Below, piece by piece: positions 1 to 7,365 of a stretch of DNA of 64,000 nucleotides (the first letter of the stretch is position 1; the number at the start of each line of letters is the position of its first letter). The translations under genes were made by a program, and so were the position numbers. Below the pieces are notes generated by a model that ran no database searches, was not told the origin of the DNA, and saw nothing but the letters and a program-made list of their open reading frames with translations. Source of the stretch: Pararhizobium sp. IMCC21322 (GTDB lineage Bacteria > Pseudomonadota > Alphaproteobacteria > Rhizobiales > GCA-2746425); assembly GCF_030758295.1 (NCBI RefSeq), contig NZ_CP132335.1, positions 62,001 through 126,000 of the forward strand. The letters run 5' to 3'.

Positions 1-25
1 GCGATCACCTCATGCCACCCGCCAC

Positions 26-62
26 CGTCGTTCTCGGACTTGTTCCGAGAATCCAGGCAACG
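26..62 (+). repeat. Dispersed palindromic repeat, copy 1
   Basis: The core TCTCGGACTTGTTCCGAGA is an imperfect palindrome that can fold into a short hairpin. The same unit occurs at 2047-2080 (inverted), 2148-2183 and 10253-10295, always with a GTCAT/GTCAC-like left flank and an ATCCA/GTCCA right flank. This copy lies just past the stop codon of the L,D-transpeptidase gene on the other strand. Similar units are common in alphaproteobacterial intergenic DNA. Confidence 0.75.
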
Positions 63-64
63 CC

Positions 65-610
65 CTAACCAATGCGCATTTTTGAACCACGCCGCGCAAA
101 CTCAAGGGCGTGGCGCATGGTGGCGTGTGAAACCGCAATGCAGCCTTCTGTCGGGGTGAAGCCCGTCGCGGCAATGTGGAAGAAAATGGCACTGCCCCCG
201 CCCGGCCTGCGCGGATGGATATTCTGGTCCAGCACTACAACCACATCATATACTTGATCATCCCGCCACAGCCTCTCATGACTGCCCGCAAAGGGCAGCG
301 TTATAAGCTGGTTGTAGCGCGCATCACGCGGGTCGTCGCACCAGCCATCCAGCTCCAGCATCGGCCGCATCGGCAACTGGGTGATGGGCTTGGCCAGCCG
401 GTCCGCCCGGTAAAACCCGCATAGCAGCGTGTAGGCCCCGGCAGGGCTGGCGCCATCGCCTTCGCGCTTTTGGGAGGTGATGCCACTGCGTCCCAGCGCG
501 CAGCCAAAACTGCGCCCGCCAAACTGCAATTGTCCTGTTGTGGCAGCCCGGTGCATGCACCGCACCTGAAAATCATGCTGCTTCACAGGATCAGGATCGG
601 AAACCGACAT
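65..610 (-). CDS. L,D-transpeptidase (YkuD-type) family protein
   Basis: The protein of about 181 residues carries a YkuD-like catalytic signature near its C-terminus: FFHIA followed about 10 residues later by EGCIAVS. This supplies the His and the nucleophilic Cys of L,D-transpeptidases, which form or remodel 3-3 peptidoglycan cross-links. The ATG at 610 was chosen because AAAGGG lies just upstream on the minus strand; the frame stays open to 697, but that extension looks non-coding. No convincing signal peptide is visible, which is odd for a cell-wall enzyme. It is divergent from the response regulator gene. The family call is firm; the substrate and whether it is exported are unknown. Confidence 0.8.
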   Translation of the reverse strand: MSVSDPDPVKQHDFQVRCMHRAATTGQLQFGGRSFGCALGRSGITSQKREGDGASPAGAYTLLCGFYRADRLAKPITQLPMRPMLELDGWCDDPRDARYNQLITLPFAGSHERLWRDDQVYDVVVVLDQNIHPRRPGGGSAIFFHIAATGFTPTEGCIAVSHATMRHALEFARRGSKMRIG

Positions 611-803
611 AGAAAACCCTTTCCACCCCTTCACGCACCCCTCACAACGATTTGACAAAATGTCACCGCATCCACAGGGCACGCTTGCTTGCGCCATATT
701 TCAAACAATGTTCTAAGACTGTTAAGCTTTTAACTCAATCGGACGTTTAATTTCCAACAACGCCCGGCTAGTTTCCCTGCCATTTTCGGTGATGAGGCCC
801 CTG

Positions 804-1487
804 ATGAATGAACGTAAAATTCTGATCGTCGATGATGACACAGATCTGCGCGAAGCCCTTGTAGAGCAGCTTGCGCTTTATGAAGAGTTTGAGATTGCCG
901 ATGCCGACACAGCTGCCACCGGCATGGCCGCGGCACGCGATGGCCGGGTCGATCTGATGGTGATGGATGTGGGCCTTCCCGATATGGATGGCCGCGAGGC
1001 GGTTAAACTGCTGCGCAAAAACGGCTTTCGGGCCCCCATCATCATGCTGACCGGTCATGACACTGACGCCGACACGGTGCTGGGTCTGGAAGCGGGTGCT
1101 AATGATTATGTCACAAAACCTTTGCGGTTTGCCGTTCTGCTGGCACGCATTCGCGCCCAGTTGCGCCAGCATGAGCACAGCGAAGACGCCACATTCTCCA
1201 TCGGCCCTTATAATTTCCGCCCAAGCGCAAAGCTGCTGACCACCGAAGGCGGTGAAAAAGTGCGCCTGACGGAAAAGGAAACGGCGATTTTGAAGTTTCT
1301 GCATCGGGCCGGTGACAAGGTTGTCACACGCGATGTCTTGCTTCACGAGGTCTGGGGCTATAATGCTGGAGTAACGACCCATACGCTGGAGACCCATATT
1401 TATCGCCTCCGCCAGAAGATCGAGGATGACCCGTCAAATGCGGAAATCCTTGTCACTCAGGACGGTGGCTATAAGCTGGTGCCATAA
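804..1487 (+). CDS. OmpR/PhoB-family response regulator
   Basis: The N-terminal receiver domain shows the acidic pair in ILIVDDDTD, the phosphoacceptor Asp in VMDVGLPDMDG and the conserved Lys in VTKPLRF. A C-terminal winged helix follows (LTEKETAILKFL ... VWGY ... THTLETHIYRLRQKIE), so it should bind DNA when phosphorylated. No histidine kinase gene is nearby, so it is an orphan regulator in this window. Possible starts are GTG 789, ATG 792 and ATG 804; the last gives the usual receiver N-terminus. It is followed after about 70 bases by a cyclic-nucleotide-binding protein in the same direction, and may be co-transcribed with it. Confidence 0.9.
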   Translation: MNERKILIVDDDTDLREALVEQLALYEEFEIADADTAATGMAAARDGRVDLMVMDVGLPDMDGREAVKLLRKNGFRAPIIMLTGHDTDADTVLGLEAGANDYVTKPLRFAVLLARIRAQLRQHEHSEDATFSIGPYNFRPSAKLLTTEGGEKVRLTEKETAILKFLHRAGDKVVTRDVLLHEVWGYNAGVTTHTLETHIYRLRQKIEDDPSNAEILVTQDGGYKLVP

Positions 1488-1556
1488 GGCTGGTGGGTTC
1501 GCAGGCAACACGCATTAGGCAATATGCATTAGTGTATACATTGGGAAAGACATGTT

Positions 1557-2012
1557 GTGACAATCGAGCGCGACATTGAGGCACTGCGTCAGGTAATGAT
1601 GTTTTCAGAGCTGAACAGCGAGCAGTTGCGTCTGCTTGCCTTCAGCGCGGAATCCGTAAAACTGGCCCCCAAGGAAATCCTGTTTCAGGAAGGCGATGTC
1701 GCCGGCTCCGGCTTTGTTGTCACCGAAGGCGAAATTCAGCTTTTGCAGCGCAGTGACGGACGGTCGGTTTCTGTGGGCCGCCTTGGTCAGGGATCCGTGG
1801 TCAATGAGCTGGCTTTGATCAGCGAAACATTGCGCCCGGCAACAGCCATTGCCACCCAGGCCAGCGAAGTCATCAAAATCCGCCGCTCCCTGTTTGGCCG
1901 CTTTATCAATGAATATCCCGATATCGCTGTACGGCTGGAACAAAGCCTGCGCGGACGGCTGCAGGAAACCATCGGCCAGCTGAAACGTGCCCAGCAAAAG
2001 CTGAAATACTAG
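1557..2012 (+). CDS. Cyclic nucleotide-binding domain protein
   Basis: This is a single cNMP-binding (CRP N-terminal-like) beta-barrel domain of 151 residues: ILFQEGDVAGSGFVVTEGEI gives the first strands, GSVVNELALI the phosphate-binding cassette region and RPATAIA the end of the barrel. There is no helix-turn-helix C-terminus; instead the protein ends in a charged helix (LQETIGQLKRAQQKLKY). It is therefore probably a signalling or partner protein and not a transcription factor. The start is GTG, preceded by a GGGAAAG-like ribosome site. Its ligand cannot be deduced: the cassette Arg is present in the RPATAIA segment, but the cassette is not canonical. Confidence 0.8.
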   Translation: MTIERDIEALRQVMMFSELNSEQLRLLAFSAESVKLAPKEILFQEGDVAGSGFVVTEGEIQLLQRSDGRSVSVGRLGQGSVVNELALISETLRPATAIATQASEVIKIRRSLFGRFINEYPDIAVRLEQSLRGRLQETIGQLKRAQQKLKY

Positions 2013-2046
2013 AATTCGGACTCAACGCCCCTCTGTGCGCTTCGCT

Positions 2047-2080
2047 CTGTGGATACTCGGAGCAAGTCCGAGTATGACGG
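2047..2080 (-). repeat. Dispersed palindromic repeat, copy 2 (inverted)
   Basis: CTGTGGATACTCGGAGCAAG... is the reverse complement of the repeat found at 26, 2148 and 10253, with the core TACTCGGACTTGCTCCGAGTA when read on the minus strand. It faces copy 3, so the two units form a larger inverted arrangement between two convergent genes. Confidence 0.75.
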
Positions 2081-2147
2081 CGGTTGGTGGTAGGAGATGT
2101 GAGCGTGAGATGATGCGGTGAAATCCGTCCAGCCAACACACTCCTAT

Positions 2148-2183
2148 CGTCACCCTCGGACTTGTTCCGAGGGTCCACAGATC
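2148..2183 (+). repeat. Dispersed palindromic repeat, copy 3
   Basis: The core CCCTCGGACTTGTTCCGAGGG is a near-perfect hairpin. It sits 8 bases beyond the stop codon of the MarR gene (minus strand) and about 135 bases past the cNMP-binding gene, in the gap between these two convergent genes. Confidence 0.8.
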
Positions 2184-2190
2184 ACCAAAA

Positions 2191-2661
2191 TTACCGCTGC
2201 TCCAGATGATCTAAACCTGACATCAGCGCATTTGATGGTCCATTCCCCAGGGCCTGCAGTAAATCCGCCTCGAATTTCCTGGCTTCCTCAATCAGCGCTG
2301 CGTAAACGCGCCAGCCCTTTTTCGTCAGGGCCAGATGCTCAATGCGCCGGTCAGACCCATCGCTGGTACGAACCAGCCATCCGCGCTGCTCCAGAGAGGC
2401 AACCGCACGGCTGACCTTGGTTTTATGCATGGAGGAATGCTGCCCGATAAAGGTGGCCGTTACTGTGCCAAATTGGCCAATCGTCGCGAAAGCCCGCCAT
2501 TCCGGCCGCGTCATGCCGGTGTGTTTCTTGTAAATATCAGCAAATTCACGGCTCATGATTTCCGCCGCCCGCGCCAGACGATAGGGCAAAAATTCTTCCA
2601 GCTTCAGAACCGCCTCAATTTCAGGTGCAGATTCCTGTTTTCGCATATCCTGTTTTACCAT
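2191..2661 (-). CDS. MarR-family regulator, probable regulator of hmgA
   Basis: The 156-residue protein has the MarR winged-helix core: TRPEWRAFATIGQFG, then the recognition-helix region KTKVSRAVASLEQRGWL and the wing RTSDGSDRRIEHLALT. The start at 2661 has a strong GGGGGAGA ribosome site. It is transcribed divergently from hmgA, and the shared gap holds an inverted repeat at 2690-2722. The context suggests it senses homogentisate or a related aromatic acid and represses hmgA and itself; that is inferred from position. MarR-type regulators are known from other homogentisate clusters. Confidence 0.85.
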   Translation of the reverse strand: MVKQDMRKQESAPEIEAVLKLEEFLPYRLARAAEIMSREFADIYKKHTGMTRPEWRAFATIGQFGTVTATFIGQHSSMHKTKVSRAVASLEQRGWLVRTSDGSDRRIEHLALTKKGWRVYAALIEEARKFEADLLQALGNGPSNALMSGLDHLEQR

Positions 2662-2689
2662 GACCGGTTCTCCCCCGCGCGCCGGTTGA

Positions 2690-2722
2690 TAGTTACATTT
2701 TCAATTGTTACAAATGAAACTA
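2690..2722. promoter_or_regulatory. Inverted repeat, likely MarR operator between marR and hmgA
   Basis: The arms TAGTTACATTT and AAATGAAACTA match as an inverted repeat in 10 of 11 positions and are separated by 11 bases. The site lies in the AT-rich divergent promoter region, 29 bases from the regulator start and about 50 bases from hmgA. It is the obvious candidate operator, though no binding data are available. Confidence 0.55.
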
Positions 2723-2774
2723 ATAAAATCAATTGCGTGCGCGCCATGGCGCGCCACCCAAAAGGGGATGGAAA

Positions 2775-4121
2775 ATGTCGGACCAGACCGCGGATAAACC
2801 TGCCGCCGCATCAAACGCCGTCGGCTATATGCCGGGCTTTGGCAATGATTTTGAAACCGAAAGCCTGCCCGGTGCCTTGCCTCAGGGCCAGAACAGCCCC
2901 CAGACATGCGCTTATGGCCTCTATGCCGAGCAATTATCCGGCTCACCCTTCACCGCACCACGCGGCACCAATGAGCGCTCATGGCTCTATCGCATCCGCC
3001 CCAGCGTGCGCCACACCAGGGACTTTGTCGCGGTTGAGCGCCCGAGCTGGAAAACCGCGCCCATTCATCTCGATAAAGCACCACCCCTTGGCCAATATCG
3101 CTGGGATCCGGTGCCAATGCCGAACAAGCCCGTCAATTTTCTGGATGGCCTGCAAACCGTTACAACGGCAGGCGATGCGCAGGGCCAGTCCGGTATGGCG
3201 TCTCACATCTTTGTATGCAATGCGCCCATGGTGGATGATTATTTCTTCAACGCCGATGGGGAATTGCTGATTGTGCCGGAAATGGGTGCTTTGCGCATTT
3301 TCACCGAAATGGGCATCATGGATGTGGCCTCCGGCGAAATAGCCCTGTTGCCGCGTGGCATGTTCTTCAAGGTGGAACCGCTGACAAAGAGTTGCCGCGG
3401 CTATGTCTGCGAGAATTACGGTGCCAAATTCACCCTGCCGGATCGCGGCCCCATTGGCGCAAACTGTCTCGCCAATCCGCGTGATTTCAAAACCCCTGTC
3501 GCTGCCTATGAAGACAAGGAGACCCCCTGCCGCGTCCACGTTAAATGGTGCGGCTATTTCTATCAGACCGAGATCGACCATTCGCCACTGGATGTGGTGG
3601 CCTGGCACGGCAATTACACGCCTTACAAATACGATCTGGCCACCTTCTCACCGGTTGGGGCCATCCTGTTCGATCATCCGGACCCATCCATCTTTACCGT
3701 CCTCACAGCACCCTCAGGCGAAGAAGGTACTGCCAATATCGATTTCGTGATTTTCCCGCCGCGCTGGCTGGTGGCCGAACATTCCTTCCGTCCGCCCTGG
3801 TATCATCGCAACATCATGAGCGAATTCATGGGCCTTATCTGCGGCCAGTATGATGCCAAGGAAGAGGGCTTTGTGCCCGGTGGCTTCAGCCTGCACAATC
3901 TGATGCTGCCTCACGGACCGGATCTGGATGCCTTTGAAAAGGCTTCCAATGTGGACCTAAAGCCGGTCAGGCTGGATAACACCATGGCCTTCATGTTCGA
4001 AACCCGCTTCCCGCAGCAGGTCACCGATCTGGCCATGCAGATGCCAACACTGCAAAAGGATTACATTGATTGCTGGGCGGGCCTGAAAAAACATTTCAAC
4101 GGCACCAAAGAGGGGTGCTGA
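2775..4121 (+). CDS. hmgA: Homogentisate 1,2-dioxygenase
   Basis: This Fe(II) enzyme opens the homogentisate ring to maleylacetoacetate in tyrosine and phenylacetate-type catabolism. The 448-residue length is typical. Recognisable segments are the N-terminal [23 protein letters not shown], and the C-terminal iron-ligand region [13 protein letters not shown] and [13 protein letters not shown], which supply the His and Glu ligands. The ATG at 2775 is preceded by AAGGGGATGG; the frame is open further upstream, but the family starts near here. It forms its own transcription unit: the next same-strand gene, fahA, is 1.3 kb away beyond two opposite-strand genes. Confidence 0.96.
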   Translation: MSDQTADKPAAASNAVGYMPGFGNDFETESLPGALPQGQNSPQTCAYGLYAEQLSGSPFTAPRGTNERSWLYRIRPSVRHTRDFVAVERPSWKTAPIHLDKAPPLGQYRWDPVPMPNKPVNFLDGLQTVTTAGDAQGQSGMASHIFVCNAPMVDDYFFNADGELLIVPEMGALRIFTEMGIMDVASGEIALLPRGMFFKVEPLTKSCRGYVCENYGAKFTLPDRGPIGANCLANPRDFKTPVAAYEDKETPCRVHVKWCGYFYQTEIDHSPLDVVAWHGNYTPYKYDLATFSPVGAILFDHPDPSIFTVLTAPSGEEGTANIDFVIFPPRWLVAEHSFRPPWYHRNIMSEFMGLICGQYDAKEEGFVPGGFSLHNLMLPHGPDLDAFEKASNVDLKPVRLDNTMAFMFETRFPQQVTDLAMQMPTLQKDYIDCWAGLKKHFNGTKEGC

Positions 4122-4166
4122 GTGGTCCCGTGTGTTGTGGTGACATGCGTTGCAGGCGCGCAGCGA

Positions 4167-4736
4167 TCAGCCGCCCATTTGCCAGGTTTTTACCGCTTCA
4201 ACCGGCCACAGCAGCATCAGCACATTCAAAGCCAATCCGTCGCGGATGATCCACATGGTCACCGCTTCAAACACCAGCACCAAGATCACCGTGGCGGCAA
4301 CCGGCAACCGCCGCGCCAGGTAGAACCCCAGCAACATGGCAAAAATATCGGAGACGGAATTCAGCACGGAATCGCCAAAATAATCCAGCGAAATGGTCAC
4401 TTCGCGATAGCGTTGAATGACGTAATTCGTATTCTCGGCAATCTCCCAGGCAGCCTCCAGCGCAATCGCAATCAGCGCCTTGTTGCCAACAGACCCCTTG
4501 CGCCAGACCAGCCACAGCACGAAATAGAAAATCATGCCGTGGATCATGTGGGACGGCGTGTACCAGTCACTGATGTGCTGGGAACTTTCCGAACTAAGCG
4601 CATCCCCGTGCCACAATTTGATGGTGCCGCAACTGCAGATCGGCTCGCGCCCCATCAACAGCAATATGATGGCGGTACCGACAATCAGCCCCAAGCCAAT
4701 CAGAACGTGTTTAGACCGCATCCAACTGAAACCCAT
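4167..4736 (-). CDS. UPF0314/DUF2585 membrane protein (second of a tandem pair)
   Basis: The 189-residue protein belongs to the DUF2585 (UPF0314) family, known mainly from Rhizobiales. Conserved stretches include CSCGTIKLWHGD, SSQHISDWYTPSHMIHGM, WEIAENTNYVIQRYRE and DYFGDSVLNSVSDI. About five hydrophobic segments predict an inner-membrane protein. The mix of Cys, His, Glu and Asp in otherwise hydrophobic surroundings suggests a membrane enzyme or metal site, but no function is established. It starts 6 bases after the stop of a paralogue (4743-5336), so the two were probably duplicated in place and share a transcript. Confidence 0.85.
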   Translation of the reverse strand: MGFSWMRSKHVLIGLGLIVGTAIILLLMGREPICSCGTIKLWHGDALSSESSQHISDWYTPSHMIHGMIFYFVLWLVWRKGSVGNKALIAIALEAAWEIAENTNYVIQRYREVTISLDYFGDSVLNSVSDIFAMLLGFYLARRLPVAATVILVLVFEAVTMWIIRDGLALNVLMLLWPVEAVKTWQMGG

Positions 4737-4742
4737 CTGGCT

Positions 4743-5336
4743 CTATTGCCCCCACTGCCACGCGCGCACCGCATCCATCGGCCAGATCAGCATCAAGGTG
4801 CTGAGACCAAGACCATCGCGGATCAACAGCATCATGCTGCCTTCCAGCGCCAATGCAAGCACAAGTGTCGCATAGATCGGCAGATAGCGCGCCAGCACAA
4901 AGCCAGCCATCATGGCGAACAGGTCAAACACGGAATTGATGATACTGTCGCCCAGATAATGCTGCGACACGGTGACAATGCGAAACCGCTCAATGACAAA
5001 ATTCGTGTTCTCGATAATCTCCCATCCCACCGCCGTCAGCGTACCAATGGCAAACCGCGTTTCCAATACCATATCAGGCCAGAAACGAGCCAGCAGCGCA
5101 TAGGCCAGAATGCCGTGCAATATGTGGGAAAACGTATAGAAATCGGCCACATGCTGAGAATTCTCATAGCTGAAAACCTCATGCTGCCAAAGTTTTACAG
5201 TGCCGCAAAAACAAATCCAGTCACGGCCCATCCACAACAGCAGCAAAGCCATGGCCAGGGTAACAAGAAGCCCACCGATAATCACGGGACCCACAGCCAA
5301 ATTCGTGTTTTTGAGAGAAGGCGTCGACAAATGCAC
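4743..5336 (-). CDS. UPF0314/DUF2585 membrane protein (first of a tandem pair)
   Basis: A 197-residue paralogue of the protein encoded at 4167-4736, with the same signature blocks: CFCGTVKLWQHE, NSQHVADFYTFSHILHG, WEIIENTNFVIERFR and HYLGDSIINSVFDL. Several transmembrane segments are apparent. The start is GTG at 5336 with GGGGAC upstream. It is divergent from fahA across about 70 bases. Both copies keep every conserved polar position seen in the alignment of the two, so neither looks like a decaying duplicate. Function unknown. Confidence 0.85.
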   Translation of the reverse strand: MHLSTPSLKNTNLAVGPVIIGGLLVTLAMALLLLWMGRDWICFCGTVKLWQHEVFSYENSQHVADFYTFSHILHGILAYALLARFWPDMVLETRFAIGTLTAVGWEIIENTNFVIERFRIVTVSQHYLGDSIINSVFDLFAMMAGFVLARYLPIYATLVLALALEGSMMLLIRDGLGLSTLMLIWPMDAVRAWQWGQ

Positions 5337-5407
5337 AAAAGTCCCCGAACATCACCCCAAGAATTCCTTGCAGACCCTGCAAGATAATCAAGAAGGAAAA
5401 ATGGCGA

Positions 5408-6415
5408 ATGAAACTTGCCTCACTCAGAAATGACACGCGAGACGGGCAATTGGTGGTGGTCTCGAAAGACCTGACCAAATGTTCGGAGGTCAGTCACATA
5501 GCCGAAACACTTCAGGAGGCACTGGACAATTGGCCCGTGCTGGCGCCGCGCCTGCAACGCGTTGCCGATGGCGTTGAAACCGGTGCCCAACCCACACAGC
5601 GCTTTCGTGAGCATGATGCGCTCTCACCCCTCCCCCGCGCCTATCAATGGGCGGACGGTTCGGCCTATGTGAACCATGTGGAACTGGTGCGCAAAGCGCG
5701 CGGTGCAAACATGCCTCCCTCGTTCTGGGAAGACCCGTTGATGTATCAGGGCGGCTCGGATTCCTTCATCGCACCCCGCGACCCTATCAAGCTGGCCGAT
5801 GAGGCTTACGGCATCGATATGGAAGGTGAGCTTGCCGTTATTGTTGATGATGTTCCCATGGGCTGCGACATCGCCACAGCCAGCGCAGCCATCCGCCTTA
5901 TCATGCTGGTCAATGATGTGTCCCTGCGGGCCCTGATTCCCGACGAGTTGGGCAAGGGCTTTGGCTTCTTCCACTCCAAACCCTCCAGCGCTTTCTCTCC
6001 AGTTGCTGTCACACCCGAAGAATTGGGAGATGCCTGGGATGGCAGCAAGCTTCATCTGCCTCTGGATGTGGATTTGAATGGCGAGGCTTTTGGCCGCGCC
6101 AATGCCGGCATCGACATGACCTTCGATTTTGGCCAACTCATTGCCCATGCTGCCAAAACACGGCCCTTGGGCGCTGGCACCATCATCGGTTCAGGCACGG
6201 TCTCCAACAAGCTGAATGACGGGCCCGGCAAACCGGTTGCTGAAGGCGGCGTCGGCTATTCCTGCATTGCCGAAATCCGCATGATTGAAACCATCGAAGA
6301 CGGCGCACCGGCCACGCCATTCATGCAGTTCGGCGACAGTGTGCGCATCGAAATGAAAGACAAGAATGGCCACTCCATTTTTGGTGCCATTGAACAAAGC
6401 GTGGAGAAAGCATAA
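5408..6415 (+). CDS. fahA: Fumarylacetoacetase (fumarylacetoacetate hydrolase family)
   Basis: This is the final enzyme of homogentisate breakdown, cleaving fumarylacetoacetate to fumarate and acetoacetate. The 335-residue protein is the shorter bacterial form. The FAH fold is visible in YQGGSDSFIAPRD, the metal-binding DMEGELAVIVDDVP (Glu/Asp ligands), DVSLRALIPDELGKGFGFF with SKPSSAFSP, and the C-terminal TIIGSGTVSN. It starts a tight operon: its TAA overlaps the ATG of the next gene by one base, and that arrangement repeats downstream. No maleylacetoacetate isomerase gene is present between hmgA and this operon. Confidence 0.92.
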   Translation: MKLASLRNDTRDGQLVVVSKDLTKCSEVSHIAETLQEALDNWPVLAPRLQRVADGVETGAQPTQRFREHDALSPLPRAYQWADGSAYVNHVELVRKARGANMPPSFWEDPLMYQGGSDSFIAPRDPIKLADEAYGIDMEGELAVIVDDVPMGCDIATASAAIRLIMLVNDVSLRALIPDELGKGFGFFHSKPSSAFSPVAVTPEELGDAWDGSKLHLPLDVDLNGEAFGRANAGIDMTFDFGQLIAHAAKTRPLGAGTIIGSGTVSNKLNDGPGKPVAEGGVGYSCIAEIRMIETIEDGAPATPFMQFGDSVRIEMKDKNGHSIFGAIEQSVEKA

Positions 6416-7365
6416 TGGCCAAGGCATTCGCATCTGCCGGAGATATGGCAGACAAGAAAATCTCCTTTTCCGAAATCGGTGAGGGTCTGTGGGCGTTCAC
6501 CGCAGAAGGCGACCCGAATACCGGCGTCATCATCGGCGATGACAGTGTCATGATTGTCGACGCACAGGCCACACCGCGCATGGCGGCACAAGTCATCGAG
6601 AAAATTCGCACGGTCACTGATAAGCCCATCAGCCATGTGGTCCTGACCCACTATCATGCCGTGCGCGTGTTGGGCGCGTCAGGCTACAATGCAACAGACA
6701 TCATCATGTCGGAAAAGGCCCGGTCGATGGTGGTGGAGCGCGGTCAGGAAGACTGGGATTCAGAATTTGCCCGCTTTCCGCGCCTGTTTCAGGGCCATGA
6801 AAGCATTCCCGGCCTCACATGGCCAACGCTCACATTCAATGACCGCATGACGGTCTATCTGGGCAAGCGCCGTGTTGATCTCATGTTTATGGGCCGCGCC
6901 CATACGGCAGGCGATATTGTGGCCTATGTCCCTGATCAAAATGTCATGTTCACCGGTGACATCGTGGAGTATCACTCCGCCTGCTATTGCGGCGATGGCC
7001 ATTTCCATGACTGGCCGGGCACATTGCAGAAAATCCGCAACTGGGATCTGGACGCCATTGCGCCGGGCCGTGGCGATGCGCTGGTTGGCACAAAAATGGT
7101 CAATGCTGCGCTGGATTCCACCGCAGATTTTGTCACCTCGACCTATCGCAGTGTTGCACGCATTGCCCTGGCTGGCGGCTCCCTGAAAGAAGCGTTCGAG
7201 GCTTGCCGTGCCGCCTGCGACAGCAAATTCGGCGACTATGCAATCTATGAACATTGCCTGCCGTTCAATGTTGCCCGCGCCTATGATGAAGCACGCGACA
7301 TCGACACACCACGCATCTGGACAGCGGACAGAGACCGGGAGATGTGGGAAAGCCTTCAGGGATAA
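6415..7365 (+). CDS. MBL-fold protein with degenerate metal site, homogentisate operon
   Basis: The 316-residue protein has the metallo-beta-lactamase fold (GVIIGDDSVMIVDA; GRAHTAGDIVAY; FTGDIVEYHSA), but the first metal motif reads THYHAVR where active enzymes have HxHxDH, and the usual last His near IAPGRGD is missing. The second metal site is therefore probably lost, and it may bind one metal or act without metal. It lies between fahA and the FAD hydroxylase, overlapping the stop or start codon of each by one base, so its job should lie in the same aromatic pathway. An alternative start is ATG 6445, which is preceded by GGAG. Confidence 0.8.
   Translation: MAKAFASAGDMADKKISFSEIGEGLWAFTAEGDPNTGVIIGDDSVMIVDAQATPRMAAQVIEKIRTVTDKPISHVVLTHYHAVRVLGASGYNATDIIMSEKARSMVVERGQEDWDSEFARFPRLFQGHESIPGLTWPTLTFNDRMTVYLGKRRVDLMFMGRAHTAGDIVAYVPDQNVMFTGDIVEYHSACYCGDGHFHDWPGTLQKIRNWDLDAIAPGRGDALVGTKMVNAALDSTADFVTSTYRSVARIALAGGSLKEAFEACRAACDSKFGDYAIYEHCLPFNVARAYDEARDIDTPRIWTADRDREMWESLQG

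Noticed and set aside
2335-3270. 311-residue plus-strand frame across marR and hmgA
   Set aside because: It overlaps the 5' half of hmgA in another frame and runs antisense to the MarR gene; no domain is visible.
4122-5387. 421-residue plus-strand open frame opposite the two DUF2585 genes
   Set aside because: It is antisense to two recognisable genes; its protein is a His/Gln/Arg-rich low-complexity product typical of a shadow frame and has no family features.
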